From: Streptomyces venezuelae
Lineage (GTDB): Bacteria > Actinomycetota > Actinomycetes > Streptomycetales > Streptomycetaceae
Length of the DNA: 64,000 nucleotides
NCBI RefSeq assembly: GCF_008642275.1
Contig: NZ_CP029189.1
Coordinates: 6,554,001-6,618,000 of the forward strand
Reading direction: 5' to 3'
The notes below the pieces were generated by a model. It saw only the letters and a list, made by a program, of their open reading frames with translations, searched no databases and was not told where the DNA came from. The translations under genes were made by a program, and so were the position numbers. Shown here piece after piece: positions 25,782 to 37,387 of this stretch (the first letter of the stretch is position 1; every line of letters starts with the position of its first letter).

Positions 25782-26450
25782 ATGGACACCCCGCCCCCGG
25801 CCGGACGCCCCCGGCCCGCCCTGCGTCTGGTCCCCACGGCCGGAGCCCGCACCGTGAACCAGCCGAGCCCCGCCGCTCCCGACCCCGCCGCCGGCGCCAC
25901 CGGCCGCGCCGACCTCCCCCAGGTCATGCGGCAGGTCGCCCACGGCGACAAGGAGGCGTTCGCCGTCCTGTACGACGCCCTCGCGCCCCTGGTCTTCGGG
26001 ATCGTGATCAAAGTCGTACGCGACCGGGCCCAGTCCGAGGAGGTCGCCCAGGAGGTCATGATCGACCTCTGGCGGCAGGCCGCCCGCTACCGGCCCGCAT
26101 CCGGCAGCGTCGGCACGTGGGCGGCGACCATCGCCCACCGGCGCGCCGTCGACCGGGTCCGCTCCGCCCAGGCGTCCGCCGACCGGGAACGCGCGCAGGC
26201 CGCCCGCGAGCACCGGACGGCGTTCGACGAGGTCGCGGAACAGGTCGAGACCCGCCTGGACAGCGAACAGGTCCGCCGCTGCCTGCGCGGCCTCACCGAA
26301 CTCCAGCGCCAGGTCGTGACCTTGGCCTACTACCAGGGTCTGACCTACCGCGAGGTCGCCGAAGTCCTCCACACACCGCTTCCCACCGTCAAGACACGTA
26401 TGCGCGACGGACTGATCCGGCTCCGCGACTGCATGGGGGTGACCACATGA
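25782..26450 (+). CDS. sigK: ECF sigma factor, SigK-like
   Basis: The protein has 222 residues from the ATG at 25782, 11 bases after AAGGA; a GTG at 25855 is an alternative. Region 2 is at about 50-115 (FAVLYDALAPLVFGIVIKVVRD, AQEVMIDLWRQAARY) and region 4 at about 165-215 (LTELQRQVVTLAYYQGLTYREVA, with a TVKTRMRDGLIRLRD recognition helix). The SigK group controls genes under redox or cell-envelope stress in actinobacteria and pairs with a RskA-type membrane anti-sigma factor. That factor follows here with an ATGA overlap, so the pair forms one unit. Confidence 0.9.
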   Translation: MDTPPPAGRPRPALRLVPTAGARTVNQPSPAAPDPAAGATGRADLPQVMRQVAHGDKEAFAVLYDALAPLVFGIVIKVVRDRAQSEEVAQEVMIDLWRQAARYRPASGSVGTWAATIAHRRAVDRVRSAQASADRERAQAAREHRTAFDEVAEQVETRLDSEQVRRCLRGLTELQRQVVTLAYYQGLTYREVAEVLHTPLPTVKTRMRDGLIRLRDCMGVTT

Positions 26451-27208
26451 ACCAGCACCGGTCCGACCGGTCCGACAGCCACACCCTCACCGCCGCCTAC
26501 GCACTGGACGCGCTGGACCCCGGCGAACGCGGGCCGTTCGACGACCACCTCTCCCGCTGCGCGGAGTGCCGCCTGGAAGTGGCAGGTTTCCAGGCCACCG
26601 CGGCCCGGCTGGCCTCCGCCGTGGCCCAGCCGCCGCCCGCCGCCCTGAAGCAGCGGACCCTGGCGGCCGTCGAGCAGGTGCGCCAGCTCCCGCCCCGCAG
26701 CTCCACCACCCTCGCCCCGGTCCCGCTGCGCGGCGCCCTGCGACGCAAGGCCGGCCTGCTCGCGGCGGCCGCGAGCGTGGCCGCCGCGGCCCTGTTCGCG
26801 GGCCTGGCCGCCTGGCAGAACCAGGAGAGCCACCACTACGAACAGCAGGCCCGGCAGATCGAGCAGCGCCTCGGCGACGTCAGCACGGTCCTGGCCGCCC
26901 CCGACGCCCGTACGGCCCACGGCCGCACCAGCAACGGAGCCTCCGCCACCGTCGTCTCCTCGGCCCTGCGCGACCAGGCCGTCTTCACCGCCGGCGGCCT
27001 GCCCGCTCCCGTCCCCGGTACGACGTACCAGCTCTGGCTGGACCACGACGGCACCATGAGCCCCGCCGGCCTCATCCACCAGGACGGCACCGTGCTGATC
27101 GACGGCGACACCGCGGACGCCGCCGCCATCGGCCTCACCGTCGAGCCCGCCGGAGGATCCCCGCACCCCACCACGGCCCCGCTGCTCCTGATGGACCTGC
27201 CGGCCTGA
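26447..27208 (+). CDS. RskA-type membrane anti-sigma factor
   Basis: The protein has 253 residues, with the ATG overlapping the sigma stop. Residues about 15-60 form a zinc-binding anti-sigma (ZAS) domain with the H-x3-C-x2-C motif in DDHLSRCAEC. One transmembrane helix at about 100-122 (AAAASVAAAALFAGLAAW) is followed by a periplasmic RskA domain (FTAGGLPAPVPGTTYQLWLDH, LTVEPAGGSPHPTTAPLLL). It sequesters SigK at the membrane until it is cleaved or inactivated. The arrangement fits the family in full. Confidence 0.92.
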   Translation: MNQHRSDRSDSHTLTAAYALDALDPGERGPFDDHLSRCAECRLEVAGFQATAARLASAVAQPPPAALKQRTLAAVEQVRQLPPRSSTTLAPVPLRGALRRKAGLLAAAASVAAAALFAGLAAWQNQESHHYEQQARQIEQRLGDVSTVLAAPDARTAHGRTSNGASATVVSSALRDQAVFTAGGLPAPVPGTTYQLWLDHDGTMSPAGLIHQDGTVLIDGDTADAAAIGLTVEPAGGSPHPTTAPLLLMDLPA

Positions 27209-27253
27209 CCGCGTACCGGAACGCACACGGCGGCGGCAGCCCCGGCCGGCGGT

Positions 27254-27703
27254 TCAGGGGGCCATGTCGTACGTGACCCACATGGTCCGCGTGGCGACCT
27301 GGTCGTACTTGGACCGTGCCCGGTGGTTGTCGTCGGCGGTGATCCATCGGACCACGCTCCAGCCGCGCTCGGCCGCGAGCGCGCGCAGAGCGCCGAGCAG
27401 CAGGTCGGCGGCGCCGGAACCGCGGTACTGCGGTGCCACGAACAGGTCGTCGAGGTAGCAGCCGACCGTCGCGGAGAGCGGCCGGGCGAACGGGCGGTAG
27501 TGGGCCAGGCCCAGCAGCCGGCCCTCGGTGTCCTCGGCGACCAGGGCCCCGACCTCGTGGCCGGGGTCGGTCACCCAGGACCACACGGTGGCGGCCGCCT
27601 CCTCGGACTGCTCCACCCCGTAGAAGTCGGCGTAGCCGCGGTAGAGGGCGCGCCACTGGGGGAAATCGCCGTCCCGCACGGAACGCACGCTGATGTCGGA
27701 CAT
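27254..27703 (-). CDS. GNAT family N-acetyltransferase
   Basis: The protein has 149 residues from the ATG at 27703. The GNAT fold is visible, with the acetyl-CoA-binding A motif VAPQYRGSGAADLLLGALRALA (about 85-107) and the B region WSVVRWITADDNHRARSKYDQV. The N-terminal part is typical of single-domain acetyltransferases. Substrate unknown. It lies convergent with the SigK anti-sigma gene and divergent from the PAS-GAF-SpoIIE gene. Confidence 0.88.
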   Translation of the reverse strand: MSDISVRSVRDGDFPQWRALYRGYADFYGVEQSEEAAATVWSWVTDPGHEVGALVAEDTEGRLLGLAHYRPFARPLSATVGCYLDDLFVAPQYRGSGAADLLLGALRALAAERGWSVVRWITADDNHRARSKYDQVATRTMWVTYDMAP

Positions 27704-27879
27704 GGGGCTGGACTCCCGTGCTCGGAGGAAGGCGCAACGGAGCGGGGTGTACGCCGCCGCGCCGGGTCAGAGCATCGATCATGCGGGAGCCCGGCGGGCG
27801 GGGCAGGGTGCCGGGGTGTCGAAACGGGCGCCGTCCCAGCGCCACGATGTACGGGTGCGGCCGCCGGGCCGGCCGGCGG

Positions 27880-27918
27880 GGCCCCGCGCGCCGAACACCG
27901 CTGTCGGCGCGCGGGGCC
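27880..27918. terminator. Strong hairpin in a divergent intergenic region
   Basis: A perfect 15-bp GC stem (27880-27894 with 27904-27918, 9-base loop) lies in the 560-bp space between the leftward GNAT gene (start 27703) and the rightward phosphatase gene (start 28264). Neither gene ends here, so its purpose is unclear. The rest of this intergenic region holds no recognised gene. Confidence 0.5.
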
Positions 27919-28263
27919 TCGTGCACCAGGTCGCTCCGTGACCGCGAGAGCCGCCAAGCGGTCCGGAGGGTGGTGGCCACGGCCAGTCAACCAGCGGCGA
28001 CCCCGGGGCGGCACCTGGTCCGGGGCACGGATTCGGGCCGGCCGGCCCGGCGTCCTCACGGTGGATCATCCAAGAGAGGTGAATCGGCCACTGCTGCCTC
28101 CAGTCACACGGTGAAGTCGGTGCTTCGCCCGGTGAATGCGGGTCCGTACCGGCGTGGAGTGCCGGCGCGACGGCGCTCCGGGCCGCCACGGGGCCTCCGG
28201 CGTGCCCGCACGACCTGTCCGCATGATGATGTGGAGAGGACGGCGTGCGGAAGGGGGCGTCTC

Positions 28264-30330
28264 GTGCCATCGGCCCGGCCGGGGGGCGAGGAGACCCACG
28301 GCCCGATCTGGGCCGAACCCGGGTCGCTGCTGGAGCGCGTACCCGTCGCGGTCCTCGGCATCGACGAGCACGACCGCGTCTGTTTCTGGGGGCCCGGGGC
28401 CCGGGACCTGTTCGGGTACGAGCCCGGCGCCGTCCTCACCCGCCCCGGCGCCGTCCTCTTCGCCGACGCCTCCCGCGGCGCATCCGCGTCGTGCGCCCGG
28501 CTCACGGAGCAGGGCCGTACGCAGGGATACTGGCGCGGCCGGCTCACGGCCCGGCACCGTGACGGCACCGCCTTCGACTGCGGCTTCCGCTCCTTCTCCG
28601 TGACCGGGTCCGGTGGCCCCTCGGTGGTGATGGTGCTGTCGAGCCGCAGCGACGAACTCGACCGGGTCAAGACCAACCTCGCGTTCCTCGACGCCCTCTT
28701 CGAGACCTGCCCCATCGGTCTCGTCATGGTCGACGAGGACCTGCGCTACATCCACCTGAACCAGGCGCTCGCCGACATGGACGGCCTACCGATCCGGGCC
28801 CACCTGGGCCGGCGCATGGACGAGATCATGATCACGTCCGACGGCGGTGAGTACGAGCGCATGGTGCGCGCCGTCGCCCGGGGTGGAGCGCCCGTCGTGG
28901 GGACCCTGGTCGGCGTCCGCCCGCGCGGATATCCGGACCGGGACCAGGTCCGGTCCGTGAGCTTCTTCCCGCTGAGCCGGGCCGTCGGCACGCATGCCGG
29001 AGTGGGCGGGTTGATGATCGACGTGACGGACCGGGAGCGGGCCATCCTGGAAGCCACCGCCGCGCGTCGCCGGCTGGCCCTCCTCGACGGGGCCTCCACC
29101 CGGATCGGGACCACCCTGGACGTCAACCTCACCGCCCAGGAACTCGTCGACGCGTCGATGCCGGACTTCTGCGACGGCTCCGTCGTCGAGATCGTGGAAT
29201 GGATGGACGAGACCGAGGACTTTGATCCGGGGCGGCCCCTGTTCACCCGCCGCATCGCCTCCGGGACGACCCTGCCCGCTCCGGCCGTCGAGCTGGTGAG
29301 CGGAGTCGAGAAGGTGCGCTATCCGCCGGGCTCCGTCATCCACGACATGCTGAGCACCGGCCGCGCCATCTCGGCCGTGGTGGACGAGGAGTTCCTGGCC
29401 CGTACGGTCGTCACCGAGTCACGCACGAGGATCATGGGCGAGAGCGGGGTGGCCTGCATCCTCGTCGCCCCGCTCATCGCCCGCGGCACCGTCCAGGGCA
29501 TCGCCATGTTCGGCCGGTCCGCCGCCCGTCCGCCCTTCTCCGAGGAGGACGTCAGCCTGGCCGGCGAACTCGCCTCGCGCGCCGCGATCTGCCTGGACAA
29601 CGCCCGCCTCTACAGCCGGGTCCAGGACATCGCCCTCACCCTGCAGCGGGCCCTGCTGCCCTCGGCGCTGGCGGCTTCCCCGTACGTGGACGTGGCCCAC
29701 CGGTACGTGCCCGGCAGCAGGATCACCGAGGTCGGCGGTGACTGGTACGACGTGATCAACCTGCCCGACGGCCGGGTCGTCCTCGTGGTGGGCGACGTGA
29801 TGGGGCACGGGGTGTCCGCGGCAGCCGCCATGGGCTACCTCCGGATCACGACCAAGGCACTGGCCCGCCACGACGGGGAGCCCGCCGACCTGCTCACCGA
29901 ACTCGACGCGTGTGCCCAGGAAGCCGGGATCGAGCTCGCGACCTGCGTGTACCTCGTCTACGACCCGCGCAGCGGACGCGCCCGCATCGCGAGCGCGGGC
30001 CATCCCCCGCCCCTGGTGCTCCGGCCGGACGGCACGGTGCGGACCGTCGACGAGGTCCTCGGGGTCCCGCTGGGCGTCGGCGGCTGCCCGTTCCGGACCA
30101 CCGAGATCGAACTCCCCGAGAACGCGACGCTCGCCCTGTACACGGACGGCCTCGTCGAAGCCCGGGGACGGGACATCGAGGTCGGGCTGGACGCGCTTCG
30201 CGCCCAGCTGGGCGACCACGGACAGTCGCTGGAGGACATGGCGGACCGCATTCTGGCCGGCCTGCTGCCCGAACCGCCCACCGACGACACGGTCCTGATC
30301 CTCGCCCGCGTCCACCGCCACGCCCCGTGA
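28264..30330 (+). CDS. PAS-PAS-GAF-SpoIIE phosphatase
   Basis: The protein has 688 residues from the GTG at 28264, after GGAAGGGGG; the frame runs much further upstream but with non-family sequence. Two PAS domains (about 20-130 and 145-260, e.g. VAVLGIDEHDRVCFWGPGARD), a GAF domain (about 270-440, ACILVAPLIARGTVQGIAMFG) and a C-terminal PP2C/SpoIIE domain (about 465-685, with EVGGDWYDVINLPDGR, VGDVMGHGVSAAA and PTDDTVLILA for metal binding) are seen. Such proteins dephosphorylate anti-sigma antagonists under sensory input. A free RsbW-like ATPase and SigK lie within 5 kb, though direct links are not shown. Confidence 0.9.
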   Translation: MPSARPGGEETHGPIWAEPGSLLERVPVAVLGIDEHDRVCFWGPGARDLFGYEPGAVLTRPGAVLFADASRGASASCARLTEQGRTQGYWRGRLTARHRDGTAFDCGFRSFSVTGSGGPSVVMVLSSRSDELDRVKTNLAFLDALFETCPIGLVMVDEDLRYIHLNQALADMDGLPIRAHLGRRMDEIMITSDGGEYERMVRAVARGGAPVVGTLVGVRPRGYPDRDQVRSVSFFPLSRAVGTHAGVGGLMIDVTDRERAILEATAARRRLALLDGASTRIGTTLDVNLTAQELVDASMPDFCDGSVVEIVEWMDETEDFDPGRPLFTRRIASGTTLPAPAVELVSGVEKVRYPPGSVIHDMLSTGRAISAVVDEEFLARTVVTESRTRIMGESGVACILVAPLIARGTVQGIAMFGRSAARPPFSEEDVSLAGELASRAAICLDNARLYSRVQDIALTLQRALLPSALAASPYVDVAHRYVPGSRITEVGGDWYDVINLPDGRVVLVVGDVMGHGVSAAAAMGYLRITTKALARHDGEPADLLTELDACAQEAGIELATCVYLVYDPRSGRARIASAGHPPPLVLRPDGTVRTVDEVLGVPLGVGGCPFRTTEIELPENATLALYTDGLVEARGRDIEVGLDALRAQLGDHGQSLEDMADRILAGLLPEPPTDDTVLILARVHRHAP

Positions 30331-30337
30331 GCCGGAC

Positions 30338-31093
30338 TCAGCCGCGGTGGCACACCCCCGCCGTGTCCAGCGCGGCGCCCGCCAGCGCGGCCAGGGCGAC
30401 CGCCACCGAGCGGGCCTCCTCGGGCGGCAGGCGGTGGCCGGGGAGGGGGTCGAGGAGGAAACGGCCGTAGTAGTGGCCGCCCCCGACGACCCGCAGCTCG
30501 GTCTCGCCGTCCGGCCAGTCGGCGTACCCGGTGACGCTGCCGCCGCGGCGCAGCCACAGGCGGCCGTCGTGCTCCAGCCGCGGTCGGTGCCCGATCAGGG
30601 ACCCGTACTCGAAGCGGCAGCCCCGCAGGTCCAGCAGACGGACGAGTTCCTGGCGGACGAACTCGACCACCGCGTCCGGGGAGCCGCCCCGCTCGATCAG
30701 CCGGGCGGTGCCCTGGAGGCTCGACAGGTGCGCGGCGCCGGTGACCGCGGCCTCCTCCATTCTGCGGGCGCGGACGGCGGGCCGGGCGACGATCAGCCCG
30801 ATGGCCAGCAGCAGGACGGCCGTCTGGACCTCGTCCCGGTCGGCGATGCCGACGTGCTCGTAGGGCCGGGTCAGCAGGAGGAGGCCGAACCAGGCGGCCG
30901 CGGAGAGTGCGGCCAGGGCCGCGGCGGCCCGGGTGCCCGACGCGGCGATCGCGACCACGGCCACGACCAGGACCAGGGCCTCGTTCGCCGGGGAGAGCCA
31001 GGTGCGGAAGGGGACGAGCGCGAGTGCCACGAGGAGGGGCACCACCAGGGCCCCGAACAGCGCGGCACGGTCGTGCAGTCGGTACCCGGGCAT
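30338..31093 (-). CDS. Membrane protein with DUF4118-like region
   Basis: The protein has 251 residues from the ATG at 31093, after GGGAGG. Four transmembrane helices at about 10-100 resemble the DUF4118 segment of KdpD-type sensors (ALVVPLLVALALVPFRTWL, ANEALVLVVAVVAIAASG). The remaining soluble part (about 115-250) has a Leu/Arg-rich helix-strand pattern with LLDLRGCRFEYGSL, without a kinase motif. It may be a sensor-like membrane protein that lost or never had a kinase domain. It converges on the phosphatase gene with 7 bases between the stops. Confidence 0.78.
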   Translation of the reverse strand: MPGYRLHDRAALFGALVVPLLVALALVPFRTWLSPANEALVLVVAVVAIAASGTRAAAALAALSAAAWFGLLLLTRPYEHVGIADRDEVQTAVLLLAIGLIVARPAVRARRMEEAAVTGAAHLSSLQGTARLIERGGSPDAVVEFVRQELVRLLDLRGCRFEYGSLIGHRPRLEHDGRLWLRRGGSVTGYADWPDGETELRVVGGGHYYGRFLLDPLPGHRLPPEEARSVAVALAALAGAALDTAGVCHRG

Positions 31094-31242
31094 GTGATGC
31101 CTCCCGTCCGATGTGACAGAACCAGCTGGCCGATCGGCTGTCGCCAGGTCCAGCCTGCCCACGGCGGGGCGCGGAGGCACCCGCCGTGGTGAGGTCTTGA
31201 CGCACCGCATACCCGTTCCGCACCCGGGCCGCCCCGGAGGGC

Positions 31243-32355
31243 CTACCGGCTGCCGTCCCTGAGCAGCGACGGGGGCGCCTCGCGCTGGTGCGGGACCGGC
31301 GGGTGCGGCGACGCCGGCGGCTGGACGCCGTCCCGGTGGAGCGCGACCGTACGCGTCGGAGCGGGGATCGAGATGCCCTCCGCCCGGAACCGCTCGTGCA
31401 GGCGCTTGATGAACTCGTGCTTGATCCGGTACTGGTCGCTGAACTCGCCGACGCCCAGGATCACCGTGAAGTTGATCCGGGAGTCGGCGAACGTGTGGAA
31501 GCGGACGGCCCCCTCGTGCGCGGGGTCCGCGCCGTCCACGTCGGCCATCACCTTGGCGACCACGTCGAGGGTCACCCGCTCGACGTGCTCCAGATCGCTC
31601 TCGTAGCCCACACCCACCTGTACGAGGATGGAGAACTGGGCCTCCGGCTGGGTGAAGTTGGTCATGTTGGTCCGGGCGAGACGCCCGTTGGGGATGATGA
31701 CCAGGTTGTTCGACAGGTTACGGACCACGGTGTTGCGCCAGTTGATGTCGACGACGTAGCCCTCCTCGCCGCTGGTGAGCCGGATGTAGTCACCGGGCTG
31801 CACGGTCTTCGAGGCGAGGATGTGCACACCGGCGAAGAGGTTGGCGAGGGTGTCCTGGAGGGCCAGCGCCACGGCCAGACCACCCACACCGAGGGCGGTG
31901 ACAAGCGGCGCGATGGACACGCCGAGGGTCTCCAGGGCGACGAGCACGCCCATCACGAGGACCACGATCCGCGTGATGTTCACGAAGATCGTCGCCGAAC
32001 CGGCCACACCGGTGCGCGCCCCCGCCACGGACTGGACGAGGCCCGCGACGACCCGCGCGGCGCTGAGCGTGGCGATGAGGATGAGCAGGGCGGTCAGCGA
32101 CTGGTTCACGAACCGCGAGACCCGCACGGTCAGCGGCAGGGTCGTGGCGGCCACGGCCGCGCCCGCGATCAGGGCGGCTCCCGGCGCGATGGTGCGCAGC
32201 GCGTCGACGATGATGTCGTCCCCGCGCCACCGGGTCCGTTCGGCGTGCCGGCCCAGCCAGCGCAGGAGCGCGCGCAGCAGCAGCCCGGCCGCGGCGCCCG
32301 CCGCCAGCGCGATCCCGGCGACAAGCCAGTCGTGCAGGACGAGATCCCGGATCAA
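31243..32355 (-). CDS. MscS-family mechanosensitive ion channel
   Basis: The protein has 370 residues from a TTG at 32355, chosen because GGAGGGGG precedes it by 7 bases. Three transmembrane helices with a Gly/Ala-rich pore helix (TALGVGGLAVALALQDTLANLF) lead into the beta domain (DYIRLTSGEEGYVVDINWRNTVV) and a C-terminal mixed domain (FADSRINFTVILGVGEF), as in MscS. It releases ions at membrane tension. It stands as a single gene; a short direct repeat, gtcacct twice at 32437-32451, lies in its upstream region. Confidence 0.9.
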   Translation of the reverse strand: MIRDLVLHDWLVAGIALAAGAAAGLLLRALLRWLGRHAERTRWRGDDIIVDALRTIAPGAALIAGAAVAATTLPLTVRVSRFVNQSLTALLILIATLSAARVVAGLVQSVAGARTGVAGSATIFVNITRIVVLVMGVLVALETLGVSIAPLVTALGVGGLAVALALQDTLANLFAGVHILASKTVQPGDYIRLTSGEEGYVVDINWRNTVVRNLSNNLVIIPNGRLARTNMTNFTQPEAQFSILVQVGVGYESDLEHVERVTLDVVAKVMADVDGADPAHEGAVRFHTFADSRINFTVILGVGEFSDQYRIKHEFIKRLHERFRAEGISIPAPTRTVALHRDGVQPPASPHPPVPHQREAPPSLLRDGSR

Positions 32356-32505
32356 CGGACCCCCTCCGGTGCGCCGCGCCGGCCCGGGGGAGTGGCAGCG
32401 GGCGCCGCCGGCCGTCGTATGGGGTGTGGGTGTGTGGTCACCTTGTCACCTGTCAGTTTGTCGTGCGTGAAGCCGCGTTCGGGCGTGTGTACGCATCCGG
32501 AACGG

Positions 32506-32529
32506 GCTGCCATCCTGCCCCATGGCAGC
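32506..32529 (-). terminator. Hairpin after the C15-like secreted protein gene
   Basis: gctgccat at 32506-32513 pairs with atggcagc at 32522-32529 around an 8-base loop, starting 27 bases beyond the stop of the leftward gene that ends at 32556. Confidence 0.5.
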
Positions 32530-32555
32530 AGGACGCACCGCAGGCGGGGCCGCCG

Positions 32556-33842
32556 CTACCGCCGCGCGGCGGCGTGTTCGAGTACCGCGCGGACCTCCGC
32601 GGTGATCGCGCTCTCGTTGGCTTCGAACTCGGGGCCGGTGAGCTGCCGGGGGTCCGCGGGCAGGCCGGTGAGCACCGGCGTGTGGAGATGGCCGCCGGGC
32701 AGGTGCGGGGCGAGTTCGGAGCGCAGCCGGTTGGATCGGTAGGCCACCTCGTTGGACAGGTAGCCGCCTCCGCCGCCCGCGACGGCCCGCGAGCCCGGGG
32801 TCGGGCCGTCGGTCCGGTCGACGGGCGCGGTGCCGCCCGCCGGGATCTCGGTCACGTCGCTGTTGAGCAGGACCGGGTACGGGGTCTGCACGGCGCCGGT
32901 GACGGCGTCCGCGGGGAGCGTGGTGCGGATGAACTCCGGGCCCGGGCCGAGGCCGGGGGCGGTCACCGGGTGCTCGCGGGTGCCGCCGGACAGGGCGCGC
33001 ACGTTGTCGGGGTACGGGTCGGCGGACCGCGCCCGTCCCGCCCAGTCCTCCAGGGTGAAGATGCCGGGGTAGCCCTGGCTGACCGTGGTGATGACGTCGG
33101 CCGAGGCGGGGCCGGCGGCCAGGCGCGGGGCGAACGCCCGCTCCACCATGCCGGCGTCGAAGTCGGCGTACCGCACGGGGAGGACGACGGCGCGGATCTC
33201 GGCGGCGCTGCCGTCGGCGAGGGTGACCCGCCGTCCGTTCAGCTGGAGCGCGGCCGATCCCGACGGGTTGGCGCGGCGTATCTCCGCGTCGAGCCCGAAG
33301 GGGTCGAACCCGCTGATGAAGACGCGCCGGACGCCCGGCGCCGTCCGGAAGGCGTTGTTCGTCAGGCCCCGGGAGGCGTCCTCGAAGCGGGCGCGGAGCG
33401 CGGCCCGGTCGGCGGTGAACTCCGGCTGCCAGCGGGCGAGTGCGGCGGTCATGCCGAGCCGCGCCCAGTACAGCGGCCGGTCGTCCCCGGGGGCGAGGTC
33501 GCCGCCGGGCCGCCGGCCCTGGGCCCGCTGTACGGAGGCCTGCCAGAGCGCCTCGCCCCAGTCGGCGACGAGCCGGCCGGCCCCGGCGGGGTCGCGGGTC
33601 GCGCACAGCGCGGCGGGGAACCGGCGGACGAAGTCCCCGAGCCCGCCGCGCTCGACGAGGGCCGTGGTGCGGGCGTCCGAGAGGCGCGCCTGTTCCGCGT
33701 CCGGCGGCGCGGAGGTTGAGGCGCGGCAGGCCGGCGAACCGTCGGCCGCGTGCGCGGGCGGGGCGACGGCCAGGGGGAGGACGGTGGCGAGAAGGGCAGC
33801 GGCCGATGCCGCACGCCGTAAGAGCATCATGCGATGTGACAT
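32556..33842 (-). CDS. Secreted pyroglutamyl-peptidase-like (C15) protein with Ser for catalytic Cys
   Basis: The protein has 428 residues from the ATG at 33842, with GGGGGCGG upstream. A signal peptide of about 32 residues ends in PPAHA. The C15 (pyroglutamyl peptidase I) domain covers about 173-390: ISGFDPFG, ANPSGSAAL, then the conserved Glu in FTLEDW (E265), and a final GGHLHTP whose His (about 387) fits the catalytic His. In the family the catalytic Cys sits in a pattern like TAG-x3-CN-x2-M-Y; here the matching stretch is AGGGGGYLSNEVAY, with Ser at about 363. Family members are usually cytosolic and about 215 residues, so the export signal and long N-terminal region are also atypical. 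The real activity is uncertain. Confidence 0.82.
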   Translation of the reverse strand: MSHRMMLLRRAASAAALLATVLPLAVAPPAHAADGSPACRASTSAPPDAEQARLSDARTTALVERGGLGDFVRRFPAALCATRDPAGAGRLVADWGEALWQASVQRAQGRRPGGDLAPGDDRPLYWARLGMTAALARWQPEFTADRAALRARFEDASRGLTNNAFRTAPGVRRVFISGFDPFGLDAEIRRANPSGSAALQLNGRRVTLADGSAAEIRAVVLPVRYADFDAGMVERAFAPRLAAGPASADVITTVSQGYPGIFTLEDWAGRARSADPYPDNVRALSGGTREHPVTAPGLGPGPEFIRTTLPADAVTGAVQTPYPVLLNSDVTEIPAGGTAPVDRTDGPTPGSRAVAGGGGGYLSNEVAYRSNRLRSELAPHLPGGHLHTPVLTGLPADPRQLTGPEFEANESAITAEVRAVLEHAAARR

Positions 33843-34007
33843 TACATAGCCGCCCCCACCCCCACCAGGCACACCGGCCGCGATGGCCGTGACTGTCTCA
33901 ACCCTGGTGCCCGTGCGGCTGGTTCGGTGCGGACGGCCGTGGTCACCCGCGCCGGTCCGCTCGAAGGAGTGCGGGGGAGGGGGGAACGGTGGAGCGGTCA
34001 CCGCCGC

Positions 34008-34075
34008 CTTAAAGCCAACTCCTTGCGTTAGCTCGCGGTAGGACTTACCGTCACTTAAAGCGAATGAATCGCTTT
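34008..34075. promoter_or_regulatory. AT-richer repeats upstream of the MBL hydrolase gene
   Basis: The octamer cttaaagc occurs at 34008-34015 and 34054-34061. The second copy enters an inverted repeat, aaagcga-atgaa-tcgcttt (34057-34075), and a smaller one, cggta..taccg, lies at 34036-34050. The region is distinctly less GC-rich than its surroundings and ends 40 bp before the MBL start, so it probably holds its promoter and an operator. Confidence 0.5.
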
Positions 34076-34114
34076 TGTTGTCGGCCGGCCCCCTGCAGAC
34101 GAAGGAACAGGCGC

Positions 34115-37254
<3,140 letters not shown>

Positions 37255-37387
37255 AAAGGCTCCATAACGGGCGGTCGCGTACCGATCGAGGCCAGCGTAC
37301 GTTCGCCGACCCCGACGACGCAGTCCCGGGCCGTGGTGTCCGCCGTCTTCCCGCCGTCTGCCCTGCGGCTGCCGTAGCGCGGCGGTC

